Under the pieces are notes generated by a model that saw only the letters and a list, made by a program, of their open reading frames with translations, ran no database searches and was not told where the DNA came from. A stretch of 64,000 bases of DNA from NCBI GenBank assembly GCA_965249925.1, contig OZ252260.1, positions 7,130,001-7,194,000 of the forward strand. The letters are read 5' to 3'. Each line of letters starts with the position of its first letter. The stretch's first letter is position 1. Source of the DNA: Hoeflea_A sp965249925. GTDB lineage: Bacteria > Pseudomonadota > Alphaproteobacteria > Rhizobiales > Rhizobiaceae. The position numbers were made by a program, and so were the translations under genes. Positions 1-8,173 of the stretch are shown here, piece by piece.

Positions 1-654
1 GACCACGGGCTCGCCCGCCCGGTTGCCGGCAACGAATGTATCGATCAACCCGATATCGGCGAGCCAAACGAAAAACCCTTTGAGGACCTTGCCGCCGAAC
101 ATCGCCGCCAGCCAGTCCCCTTCCGCTGCGTCCTTCAGGCCACCAATGATCGTCTTGTTTGTCGTGGCGATGGGGATGTAGATCGTAAATCCGCGGAGAA
201 TGTAGAGAAAAGCCAGCGTTACGATAAAGGACGGTAATCCTGTGCGTATCACCAGGAAACCGTTGAGCCAGCCGATACAAAGCGCGATGGCAAATGCGAT
301 CAGGATGGCCATCCACATCGGATAGCCGAGCGTGACGGAAAACAGGGCGATCACGATGCCCGAAAAGCCGATCATCGAGCCGACGGACAGGTCGAATTCG
401 CCGGCGATCATCAGCAGGCAGGCGCCCACCGCAATAATCGCAAACTGTCCGGACACCACCGACCAGTTCATGATTCCCTCGGCGGAGAACATTCCCGAAT
501 CGCGGGCGATGAACAAAAAGAAGATGAATACGAGGATCACCCCGCATATCGACCCGAGTTCCGGTCGCACCAGCGCCTTGCGCAGCGGCGACATTTCGCG
601 GATACGTTCGTCGGCTTGCGGCGACGCGGCATCCTTGGTCTCGGCCTGGGACAT
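1..654 (-). CDS. Sugar ABC transporter permease, RbsC/FrcC family (partial, cut by left edge)
   Basis: Inner-membrane permease of a CUT2 sugar ABC importer. Only the N-terminal 218 residues lie in the window; the frame is still open at base 1. My translation from the ATG at 654 begins MSQAETKDAASPQ and reaches a hydrophobic helix (VILVFIFFLFIA) and then GEFDLSVGSMIG, the segment conserved in RbsC-type permeases. It lies downstream of the binding-protein gene on the same strand, separated by a 197-bp gap with a stem-loop. The neighbouring LacI and iol genes make inositol the likely substrate; that is an inference from context. The ATP-binding gene is expected beyond the left edge. Confidence 0.85.
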   Translation of the reverse strand, partial: MSQAETKDAASPQADERIREMSPLRKALVRPELGSICGVILVFIFFLFIARDSGMFSAEGIMNWSVVSGQFAIIAVGACLLMIAGEFDLSVGSMIGFSGIVIALFSVTLGYPMWMAILIAFAIALCIGWLNGFLVIRTGLPSFIVTLAFLYILRGFTIYIPIATTNKTIIGGLKDAAEGDWLAAMFGGKVLKGFFVWLADIGLIDTFVAGNRAGEPVV

Positions 655-810
655 GATTCCCTCCCTGCTCGCACCGGTTTTCACGACCGGCGCTTCTCAG
701 TCCTGATCTGTTCGAATGCGGCCCCGATTCCGGCCGCTCCTCCTCGCGAAACGCACCGCCGTCATTCGCGCGGCGTGCCGCTTGCCCGGCGCTTCTCCAG
801 CCGGGTTACC

Positions 811-837
811 GGGCCGCAGCCACACAGGCAGCGGCCC
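811..837 (-). other. Intercistronic stem-loop between binding protein and permease
   Basis: GGGCCGC at 811-817 pairs with GCGGCCC at 831-837 around a 13-base loop. A second, weaker hairpin (CCCGGC/GCCGGG) lies just to the left at about 785-805. There is no T-tract in the direction of transcription, so this is not a classical terminator. It more likely stabilises or processes the binding-protein mRNA, as often happens in sugar ABC operons where the binding protein is needed in excess. Confidence 0.4.
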
Positions 838-851
838 GTCCATTCGTCAGC

Positions 852-1802
852 CTAGCGGTATTCGCCGGCGTGCTTTTCAACCATGCCCAGCGCGTCCTTG
901 GTCACAAAGCCCGGGCCCGAGTTGATGTTGTTGCCCGGCAGAACGCCATAGCGGTTGTAGTTGGCCAGGACGATCACCGGAAGATAGGCCTGGAGGAAGG
1001 GCTGCTGGTCGATGCCCCACCGGATCGTGCCATCCTTGATGCCTTTGACGATTTCCGTGCCCAGGTCGAACGTGCCGAAATAGATGTCACCGGCCATGCC
1101 GTTTTCCTTCAGCGCCTCGATCGTCGGGTCGGCCGACGTCGGTCCGAGTGTCAGCACGGCGTCGGTTTCCGGATTGGCCGACAGGTAAGCTTTCACCTTG
1201 TTCTTGATTTCGGCCGGGTCCTGGCCCGAGTCGATCATCGAACTGCCGAGATCCACGCCGAGACCGTCAGCAAAGCCGCGGCAACGTTCGCCGACAACCG
1301 GGTTCGACACCACGTGGTTGACACACAGGAAGGAGCCGACGCCATCGCGCTTGGCCCGCATGCCGGCTGCAAGACCGGCATCATATTCTGGCTGGCCGAT
1401 ATACATAAGCGCGCCCACTTCGGCCGCCTGTTCCGGCGTACCCGAGTTGATGATGATCACCGGGATGCCCTTGGCAACCGCGTTCTGGATCGGGCCGCTC
1501 AATACGTCCGGATCGGCCAGAGTCGTGATCAAGCCATCCGGATTGGAGGCTGCCGATTGTTCGATGATGCGCGCCATGTCGGCAATGTCACCGGTCGGCG
1601 GATTGCGGTATTCGACGTTGGCGCCCACCTGCTCACCGGCTAGCGCCAGGCCGTTTTTGATTGTGTTCCACCAGGAATCGGAATCGGGAGCGTGGCTGAC
1701 CAGAATGATCCGCTCGCCCTCAGCGCTTGCAACGCCGGACAGACCCATCACCGAGCCTGCCGCAAACGCGCATGCCAACAGGACTTTCTTGAACGCTTTC
1801 AT
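852..1802 (-). CDS. Sugar ABC transporter substrate-binding protein (RbsB-like, probable inositol binding)
   Basis: Periplasmic binding protein of 316 residues with a Sec signal peptide (MKAFKKVLLACAFAAG...GVASAEG). The mature part is a peripla_BP_4 fold: an opening strand IILVSHAPDSDSWWNTI, a PVIIINSG hinge strand and a C-terminal QQPFLQAYLP segment seen in this family. It is the first gene of a leftward ABC operon with the permease below it. Its promoter region carries a 20-bp palindrome (1886-1905) identical to one in front of the iolD operon, which ties it to the inositol genes. Substrate assignment to myo-inositol or an isomer is by context only; other cyclic polyols or pentoses remain possible. 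Confidence 0.85.
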   Translation of the reverse strand: MKAFKKVLLACAFAAGSVMGLSGVASAEGERIILVSHAPDSDSWWNTIKNGLALAGEQVGANVEYRNPPTGDIADMARIIEQSAASNPDGLITTLADPDVLSGPIQNAVAKGIPVIIINSGTPEQAAEVGALMYIGQPEYDAGLAAGMRAKRDGVGSFLCVNHVVSNPVVGERCRGFADGLGVDLGSSMIDSGQDPAEIKNKVKAYLSANPETDAVLTLGPTSADPTIEALKENGMAGDIYFGTFDLGTEIVKGIKDGTIRWGIDQQPFLQAYLPVIVLANYNRYGVLPGNNINSGPGFVTKDALGMVEKHAGEYR

Positions 1803-1885
1803 GAGTTACATTCCTCCGCTAGTCACAAATCTGCAGATAAACCCGGTCGGGCCATCCCCCTCACACTAAATCAAATTTCAGCACA

Positions 1886-1905
1886 TTTTGCAACCGGTTG
1901 CAAAA
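1886..1905. promoter_or_regulatory. Perfect 20-bp palindromic operator (LacI type), copy 1
   Basis: TTTTGCAACCGGTTGCAAAA is a perfect inverted repeat centred on CCGG, with the symmetry typical of LacI-family operators. It lies between the divergent binding-protein gene and the lacI-type gene, 84 bp upstream of the first and 88 bp upstream of the second. An identical copy sits at 6190-6209. Confidence 0.8.
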
Positions 1906-1992
1906 TCTCCCGGATGAATTACCCTGTTTTGTGTGGGAGTGATGTGCGAAGCGGGTGCGCCATTCGGCCGGCCGCCGCGAGGGAGAGATCCA

Positions 1993-2991
1993 TTGACCGT
2001 CACATTGAAGGAAGTTGCGGAACGCGCCGGGGTTTCCCGGTCCGCGGTTTCCCGCACCTTCACGGAGGGCGCCAGTGTTTCCGAAAAAACTCGCAGAAAG
2101 GTCGAGAAGGCGGCGCGGGATCTCGGATATCAGCCAAGCCTCATCGCTCGCAGTCTAGCCACCAATCGCACCAAGCTAATCGGATTGGTCGCCAACAATT
2201 TCCAGAACCCGATCTTTCTTGAAGTCTTCGACCTTTACACGGCGGCCTTGCAGGAGCGCGGCTTCCGACCTCTGCTGGTCAACCTGACAACCGAAACCGA
2301 TCCGCTGAAGTCGTTGCACATGCTGCGCCAGTATCGCGTCGACGGCGTCATCGTTGCCACGTCCACCCTGCCGCCATCGTTCCCGAGCGCCTTCCGAAAA
2401 GCCGGCATTCCGGTGGTCCATGCCTTCGGAAAGTTCGACACACTGTCGCAGGCGCATGTCGTCGGCATCGACAATCAGCGCTGCGGCGAGATGGCTGCAC
2501 AATCGCTTCTCGACCGCGGTTACAAAACGGTGGCGCTGCTCGGTGGTCCGCAATCGGCAACCTCCACGCAGGACAGAATGACCGGCTTCGTAAGGCGGCT
2601 GAAGGAGCGCGGCGTCGAAGCCGCCGACGTCTCATTCGCCGAAAACTACACCTATTCCGCCGGGAAAAAGGCAATGGTGGCGTTGCTCGACCGCAAGAAG
2701 GTCGAAGCCGTGTTCTGCGGTGACGACCTGATTTGCATGGGCGCCCTTGATGCTGCCCGTGCCGCCGGACTGACGGTCCCGCGTGACATCGGCTTTCTCG
2801 GTTTCAACGATATGGACATGGCCGGTTGGTCGGCCTACGACCTGACGACCATACGCCAGCCGGTTCGCGACATCATTCTGAGCTCGGTCGAACTGGTGAC
2901 GGCCATGGTCGACGACCCGCAACGCACACCCGAAACCCGGCTTTTCCCCTGCTCGATCACCGAGCGCGGCACGCTTCGGCCGCTACCGTAG
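1993..2991 (+). CDS. LacI-family transcriptional regulator of the inositol genes
   Basis: DNA-binding repressor/activator of 332 residues. The N-terminal helix-turn-helix reads LKEVAERAGVSRSAVSRTF, followed by the hinge region and a periplasmic-binding-protein-like effector domain with the family end segment RTPETRLFPCSITERGT. I place the start at TTG 1993 rather than an in-frame codon 60 bp upstream: GGGAG is well placed before it, and LacI proteins normally begin only a few residues before the HTH. It is divergent from the ABC operon across palindrome copy 1. Autoregulation and control of both that operon and the iol genes are inferred. The 3' end overlaps the convergent oxidoreductase gene by 9 bp. 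Confidence 0.9.
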   Translation: MTVTLKEVAERAGVSRSAVSRTFTEGASVSEKTRRKVEKAARDLGYQPSLIARSLATNRTKLIGLVANNFQNPIFLEVFDLYTAALQERGFRPLLVNLTTETDPLKSLHMLRQYRVDGVIVATSTLPPSFPSAFRKAGIPVVHAFGKFDTLSQAHVVGIDNQRCGEMAAQSLLDRGYKTVALLGGPQSATSTQDRMTGFVRRLKERGVEAADVSFAENYTYSAGKKAMVALLDRKKVEAVFCGDDLICMGALDAARAAGLTVPRDIGFLGFNDMDMAGWSAYDLTTIRQPVRDIILSSVELVTAMVDDPQRTPETRLFPCSITERGTLRPLP

Positions 2992-4137
2992 CGAAACCGG
3001 CCGGGCGTCGACCCAAACCCCATCCGACCGGGCCGATTCAACGGCGGCCTCGATCGCCGCCATCGACCTCAGCCCGTCGACGGCCGTCGGATAGAGCGTT
3101 GCGGCATGGGGCTCGCGCCCCTCCCGTGTCGCCAGGATGGCCTCCGACAAATCCAGATAAATATTGGCAAAGGCCAGTGGCATGCCCTCGGCGTGCCCAA
3201 TGGTAACCCGCGTGGCGCGGTCGGCTTCTGACGACAGGTTCGGTTCGCCGCGCTCGATGATCTGGGTGCGGCCACCGACCGTCGTCCAGTACAGTTGATC
3301 CGGCCACTGCTGCTCCCAACGCAAGCCGCCCCGTTCACCGAATACCTGCAAGGTCAGTCCGTGCATCCGCCCGACCGCGATCGAGCTGGTCCATAACCGC
3401 AACACGGCGCCACCGTCCATGCGCACATTGATCATCGCGTCGTCCTCGAGCTGGCGACTGGCGATGGTGGAAACGAAATCCGCCGACAGGTGCATCGCCT
3501 CCTGGCCGGCGACAAAGCTCGCCATGTTGAGTGCGTGGATACCGCAGTCGGCAAATTGCGCGGAGGGACCGATCTGCGCCGGATCGTAACGCCAGCGGAT
3601 CCTTGGGTTGTCGGCGTCGTCGGCGTCTGCGTGAAAGCCATGCGAGAACTCGGCCTTGATCATGCGGATGGCGCCGAGGTCGCCGCGCGCCACCATCGCC
3701 CGCATGTGCCGCACCATCGGATAGCCGGTATAGCCGTAGTTGACGGCGCAGATCCGGCCGACTCGTTCAGCCGTCGCCACAATGTCCTGCGCCTCCTGCG
3801 CGTTCATGGTCATCGGCTTTTCGCACAGCACATGAAAACCGTTCTCGAGAAAGGCCTTGGTGATCTCATAGTGCGTTGCGTTTGGCGTTGCGACCGTCAC
3901 CAGGTCGAGGCGGTCGTCGCGACCGGTTTCCCCTTCGACCATCTCCCGCCAGTTGCCATAGGCACGGTCCTCCGCAATGCCCAGGCGTCGCGCATAAGCC
4001 TTGCCCCGTTCGGCGTTCGCATCCAAAGCGCCCGCCGCCAGCGTGAACAGTCCGTCAAGACCGGCGCTGATCCTGTGGGCCGGTCCGATCTGGCTGCCCT
4101 CGCCGCCGCCGATCATGCCCCAATTCAATTTGGCCAT
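2983..4137 (-). CDS. Gfo/Idh/MocA family oxidoreductase (inositol-type dehydrogenase)
   Basis: NAD(P)-dependent sugar/polyol dehydrogenase of 384 residues. It has an N-terminal Rossmann fold (MIGGGEGSQIGPAHR), the family EKP motif (CEKPMTMNAQEAQDI) and a C-terminal domain with the DCGIHALNM histidine region. It is the last gene of a three-gene leftward operon with an IolE-like protein and a second Gfo/Idh enzyme. In inositol loci such extra dehydrogenases usually oxidise scyllo- or D-chiro-inositol, or epimerise via inosose. Which isomer this one uses cannot be read from the sequence. Confidence 0.85.
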   Translation of the reverse strand: MAKLNWGMIGGGEGSQIGPAHRISAGLDGLFTLAAGALDANAERGKAYARRLGIAEDRAYGNWREMVEGETGRDDRLDLVTVATPNATHYEITKAFLENGFHVLCEKPMTMNAQEAQDIVATAERVGRICAVNYGYTGYPMVRHMRAMVARGDLGAIRMIKAEFSHGFHADADDADNPRIRWRYDPAQIGPSAQFADCGIHALNMASFVAGQEAMHLSADFVSTIASRQLEDDAMINVRMDGGAVLRLWTSSIAVGRMHGLTLQVFGERGGLRWEQQWPDQLYWTTVGGRTQIIERGEPNLSSEADRATRVTIGHAEGMPLAFANIYLDLSEAILATREGREPHAATLYPTAVDGLRSMAAIEAAVESARSDGVWVDARPVSLR

Positions 4138-4146
4138 GGCCTAACC

Positions 4147-5040
4147 TCAATGAAAGCCGATATTTTTCAGAAAGTTGCGGTTCGCTGTGGCGTCGGCAAT
4201 CGGTGACGTTTCGCCCGTCGGATCACAGTCCTGTTCGACAGTGCACCACCCCTCAAACGCCGACTCCACCAGCAGGTCGCGAACGCCGTGGAAATCCGTC
4301 TCGCCTTCACCCAGATTGCAGAAGATACCCTGTGCGCAGGCTTCGTAGAAATCGGTTCTGCCGGCGATGACCTGTCGCTTTACGCCCGGATCGATATCCT
4401 TGAAGTGAACGTAGTCAATGCGGTCGATGTACTTACGCATCACCGGAACCGGATCAAAGCCGGCATAGTGGGAATGGCCAGTGTCGAGTGTCAGCCGCAG
4501 CATCTCCGGGTTCGTTTCATCGAGCAGCCGTTCGACTTCCGGAAGGAAGTCGCAAAATCCGCCCGCATGCGGATGGATCGACGCCGTCAATCCGTACTCC
4601 TCATATCCCATTTTGGCTACCTGCGTGATGCGGTTGACATAGGCCGCCCACTGATCGCCATCGAACCGCATCGCTTCGTCCGGGCGCCCGGCCGTCGGCG
4701 CCCGGTCCGGTGAGATCGAGTCGATTAGCACGAAATGTCGGGCGCCGTGAGCGCGCAAGGCACGGCATGTGCGCACAGCTCCGTCCAGCACGTCCTCCCA
4801 TTGCTGCGGATCGTGGAACGGTCGAAACAGCACGCCACCGATCAGTTCGAGGTCGCGCGCGGCCAGTGCCTCGCCCAACTGCGCCGGATCCTCCGGCATG
4901 AAGCCGACCGGTCCAAGCTCGATGCCGTGATAGCCCGCTGCCTTGCACTCGTCGAGCACGGTCTCCCACGATGGATTGCGCGGGTCCTCCGCGAATTCAA
5001 CGCCCCAGCTGCAGGGTGCGTTTCCGATCTTGATTGTCAT
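4147..5040 (-). CDS. Sugar phosphate isomerase/epimerase family protein, IolE-like (inosose dehydratase or isomerase)
   Basis: TIM-barrel protein of 297 residues (AP endonuclease 2-like fold). The N-terminus KIGNAPCSWGVEF and the internal segments SIHPHAGGF, LTLDTGHSHYAG and VHFKDIDPG are characteristic of IolE/IolH/MocC proteins and supply the His/Asp/Glu metal ligands. Likely role: dehydration of 2-keto-myo-inositol to the trione, the step before IolD, or inosose isomerisation. It sits between two Gfo/Idh dehydrogenases, 9 bp from one and 12 bp from the other, in an operon divergent from iolD. No other IolE candidate occurs in the window, which favours the dehydratase role. Confidence 0.8.
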   Translation of the reverse strand: MTIKIGNAPCSWGVEFAEDPRNPSWETVLDECKAAGYHGIELGPVGFMPEDPAQLGEALAARDLELIGGVLFRPFHDPQQWEDVLDGAVRTCRALRAHGARHFVLIDSISPDRAPTAGRPDEAMRFDGDQWAAYVNRITQVAKMGYEEYGLTASIHPHAGGFCDFLPEVERLLDETNPEMLRLTLDTGHSHYAGFDPVPVMRKYIDRIDYVHFKDIDPGVKRQVIAGRTDFYEACAQGIFCNLGEGETDFHGVRDLLVESAFEGWCTVEQDCDPTGETSPIADATANRNFLKNIGFH

Positions 5041-5052
5041 ATCTGGTTCCGT

Positions 5053-6168
5053 TCAGATCTCGTCGACCGATACCCAGCACCGCTCGCGATGCGAAAGCCA
5101 GGCAGCTTCGACAATTTCACTCACCATCATCCCGTCCCGGAAGGTCGGCCAGACCGCCTTGCCGGATTCTATCGCCGTCAGAAAATCCTTGGCCTCGATA
5201 ATGATCTGATCCTGGTAGCCAGTGCCATGGCCCGGTCCGAGACAAAAGGCTTCGTAGTCCGGATGCTGCGGTCCCGTCAGCAGCTTGGTGTAACCTTCGC
5301 GGCCCGCAGGTGCGCTGCCGTTGTAGAACCACAGTGCATTCTGGTCCTCCTGGTCGAACCGTAATCCGCCCTTTGTTCCGTAGATATCGTAAGCGTAACC
5401 CATTTTGCGGCCGGTCGCGACGCGGCTGAAGTAGAGCGTACCCATGGCGCCGTTGTCGAAACGGCACAGGAACTGGCCGTGGTCGTCGTTGGTGACCTCG
5501 ACTTCGCCATCCGCGCCGGGACGCGTCGGATAGACGGTCTGGATATCGGCGACCAGCGAGCGGATGGGCCCGGCCAGCGCCAAGGCAGCATTGATCATGT
5601 GGGGCGCCAGATCGCCCATGGCGCCGTTGGGCTTCCCGAAAACGCGCCAGGAAGCCGGTTGATTTGGATCGGCGAAGAAGTCCTCCGTATGCTCGCCGCG
5701 AAAATAGGTGATCTCACCGATTTCACCTGCTTGAATCATCTGCCGGGCCAATTGCGAAGCGGGTGTGCGGATGTAGTTGAAACCGCACATGTTGACGACA
5801 CCTGTCCTGTCCGCCGCCGCGACCATGTCGCGTGTCTCATGCAGGCCAAGACCCATCGGCTTTTCGCAGAACACCGGCTTGCCGAGATCGAGAGCTGCCA
5901 CAGCCGCGTCTTTGTGCGTGTGCTGCGGCGACGCGATGATAACGGCTTCGACGGCCGGATCGGCCACCAGGGCCTGCCAATCCGCCGTCGACCGGTCGAA
6001 GCCGAGTTCCGCCGCCTTACGCGCCGCGCCCTCTTCGGTTGTGGTGCAGATCATCTCACAATGCGGCCGCAGGGTGGTTGCGAACACGGCGCCCACCGCG
6101 TGCATCGCCACCGAGTGCGCCTTACCCATGTAGCCGCCGCCGATAATGCCAATACCGATGCGCCGCAT
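5053..6168 (-). CDS. Gfo/Idh/MocA family oxidoreductase (probable inositol 2-dehydrogenase class)
   Basis: NAD-dependent dehydrogenase of 371 residues. Rossmann motif GIIGGGYMGKAHS, EKP motif CEKPMGLGLHE, and a catalytic-domain His in GDLAPHMIN. I prefer ATG 6168 over GTG 6174 because AGGAG is better spaced from it. It is the first gene of the leftward operon, starting 22 bp from palindrome copy 2, so LacI control is likely. It could be the myo-inositol dehydrogenase (IolG role) or act on another stereoisomer (IolW/IolX type). Family assignment is firm; substrate is inferred. Confidence 0.85.
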   Translation of the reverse strand: MRRIGIGIIGGGYMGKAHSVAMHAVGAVFATTLRPHCEMICTTTEEGAARKAAELGFDRSTADWQALVADPAVEAVIIASPQHTHKDAAVAALDLGKPVFCEKPMGLGLHETRDMVAAADRTGVVNMCGFNYIRTPASQLARQMIQAGEIGEITYFRGEHTEDFFADPNQPASWRVFGKPNGAMGDLAPHMINAALALAGPIRSLVADIQTVYPTRPGADGEVEVTNDDHGQFLCRFDNGAMGTLYFSRVATGRKMGYAYDIYGTKGGLRFDQEDQNALWFYNGSAPAGREGYTKLLTGPQHPDYEAFCLGPGHGTGYQDQIIIEAKDFLTAIESGKAVWPTFRDGMMVSEIVEAAWLSHRERCWVSVDEI

Positions 6169-6189
6169 TGCCACACTCCTCGATTGTCA

Positions 6190-6209
6190 TTTTGCAACCG
6201 GTTGCAAAA
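6190..6209. promoter_or_regulatory. Perfect 20-bp palindromic operator (LacI type), copy 2
   Basis: Same 20 bases as copy 1 (TTTTGCAACCGGTTGCAAAA). It lies 22 bp in front of the leftward dehydrogenase operon and 77 bp in front of iolD, so one bound LacI dimer could control both directions. Confidence 0.8.
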
Positions 6210-6285
6210 ATCATAAACTCGATTTACGCTTTGGCGTCAAGAACAGTGCATGGAAAACAACAAACGTCTTACCGGTGGAGGATCC

Positions 6286-8172
6286 ATGAGCGGCACCGAC
6301 CACACGATCCGCCTGACCATGGCGCAGGCCCTGGTCCGTCATCTGGCCGCCCAGTTTATCGAGATCGACGGAACCCGCACCCGCCTGTGCGCTGGTGGTT
6401 TCGGCATTTTCGGCCACGGTAACGTCACCTGTCTCGGCGAAGCGCTCTACGCGCGTCGCGCCGAACTGCCGCTGTGGCGCGGCCAGAACGAGCAATCCAT
6501 GGCGATGGCGGCCATCGCCTATGCCAAGCAGCAATTGCGCCGCCGCTTCATGTTCGCCACCTCCTCGGCGGGTCCGGGCACCACCAACATGTTGACCTCG
6601 GCGGGGATCGCCCACACCAACCGGCTGCCGGTGCTTTTTTTGTGCGGCGATGCTTTCACCACCCGTCTGCCGGACCCGGTGCTGCAGCAGGTCGAGCACT
6701 TCGGGGATCCAACCCTGTCGGTCAACGACGCCTTCAAATCGGTGACGCGCTACTGGGACCGGATCTCCCATCCGGCGCAACTGATCCAATCGTTGCCGCG
6801 CGCTATCGACACGATGCTCGATCCGGCCGACTGCGGGCCGGTCTTTCTGGGTCTTCCCCAAGACGTGCAGGGCTGGGCGTTCGATTATCCGATTGCTTTT
6901 TTCGAGGAACGCACGCACCGCATCCGTCGGCAATCGCCTGACGATCAGGAGATCGCGGATGCCGCGGCGCTGCTGCAGTCCTCGGAGCGGCCCCTCATCA
7001 TTGCCGGTGGCGGCGTGCAGTATTCCGGCGCCGCCGCGGAATTAACGGAATTCGCGCACCGCCACGGCATACCCGTGGTCGAAACCATAGCCGGTCGCGC
7101 CAACCTCCTGCATGAGGATTCGCTCAACTGCGGCCCGGTCGGCGTGACTGGCTCGAATTCCGCGAACGCCCTGGCGAGCCAAGCGGACACGATCCTGGCG
7201 GTCGGAACCCGGCTTCAGGATTTCACAACCGGCTCCTGGTCTGCCTTTGCCAGGGACGCGCGCATCATTGGCGTGAACGCGGCGCGGTTCGACGCCAGCA
7301 AGCATCGCGCGCTACCCGTCGTGGGTGATGCCAAGCGCGCGCTGGATTCTCTGGCGAAGGCAATGGGCAACTACCGCGCGCCTGAGGCATGGCAGCATGT
7401 GGCCGTCGCGGAAAGACGTGCCTGGAACGCCTACGTCGATGACAATATCAGCCCTGTCACCGCAGAGGGAACGAACCGGCCAATGTCTTACGCCCACGTG
7501 ATCGGCGCTGTGAACCGCCTGTGCGATGCGGATGACCGGATCGTCGCCGCCGCTGGGGGGCTGCCGGCAGAGGTCACCGCCAACTGGCGCACCAAATCCA
7601 TCGGGTCGGTCGATGTCGAATTCGGCTTTTCCTGCATGGGGTATGAAATCGCCGGCGGCTGGGGCGCCCGCATGGGTCAAATGGAGTCCGCGCCCGGCAA
7701 GGACACCATCGTGTTCACCGGCGACGGCTCTTATCTGCTACTCAACTCCGACATTTATTCCTCAGTTCTCAGCGGCCGCAAGCTGATCGTCATTGTTTGC
7801 GACAATGGGGGGTTCGCGGTCATCAACAAGTTGCAGAACAACACCGGCAACGCCTCATACAACAACCTGATCCGTGACTGTAATTTGGCGGTTGCGCCGT
7901 TCTCCGTGGATTTTGAGGCGCATGCACGTGCCATGGGAGCGAATGCTGAGACGGCGCACTCCATCGCTGACCTGGAACAGGCCTTTGCGCGCGCCAAGGC
8001 CTCAGAGCGCACATACCTGATCTCGCTTCGGGTTGATGCCTTCGATGGCTGGACCGATGAGGGCCATGCCTGGTGGGAAGTCGGTTTGCCTGAAGTGTCG
8101 GACCGCCCGGAGGTTCGGGAGGCGCGTCGCGAGCTGGATGAGCAGCGCAAGGCCCAGAGATTAGGCGTCTGA
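6286..8172 (+). CDS. iolD: 3D-(3,5/4)-trihydroxycyclohexane-1,2-dione acylhydrolase
   Basis: Thiamine-diphosphate enzyme of 628 residues that opens the inositol-derived ring dione to 5-deoxy-glucuronate. The order is that of the acetolactate-synthase superfamily: N-terminal Pyr domain with the activating Glu in RGQNEQSMA, central domain with AGGGVQYSG, and C-terminal TPP domain with GDGSYLLLN ... VCDNGG. I chose ATG 6286 over the in-frame ATG at 6250 because GGAGGA lies directly before it. First gene of a rightward operon, 1 bp from iolC, divergent from the dehydrogenase/iolE operon across palindrome copy 2. Confidence 0.95.
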   Translation: MSGTDHTIRLTMAQALVRHLAAQFIEIDGTRTRLCAGGFGIFGHGNVTCLGEALYARRAELPLWRGQNEQSMAMAAIAYAKQQLRRRFMFATSSAGPGTTNMLTSAGIAHTNRLPVLFLCGDAFTTRLPDPVLQQVEHFGDPTLSVNDAFKSVTRYWDRISHPAQLIQSLPRAIDTMLDPADCGPVFLGLPQDVQGWAFDYPIAFFEERTHRIRRQSPDDQEIADAAALLQSSERPLIIAGGGVQYSGAAAELTEFAHRHGIPVVETIAGRANLLHEDSLNCGPVGVTGSNSANALASQADTILAVGTRLQDFTTGSWSAFARDARIIGVNAARFDASKHRALPVVGDAKRALDSLAKAMGNYRAPEAWQHVAVAERRAWNAYVDDNISPVTAEGTNRPMSYAHVIGAVNRLCDADDRIVAAAGGLPAEVTANWRTKSIGSVDVEFGFSCMGYEIAGGWGARMGQMESAPGKDTIVFTGDGSYLLLNSDIYSSVLSGRKLIVIVCDNGGFAVINKLQNNTGNASYNNLIRDCNLAVAPFSVDFEAHARAMGANAETAHSIADLEQAFARAKASERTYLISLRVDAFDGWTDEGHAWWEVGLPEVSDRPEVREARRELDEQRKAQRLGV

Positions 8173-8173
8173 C

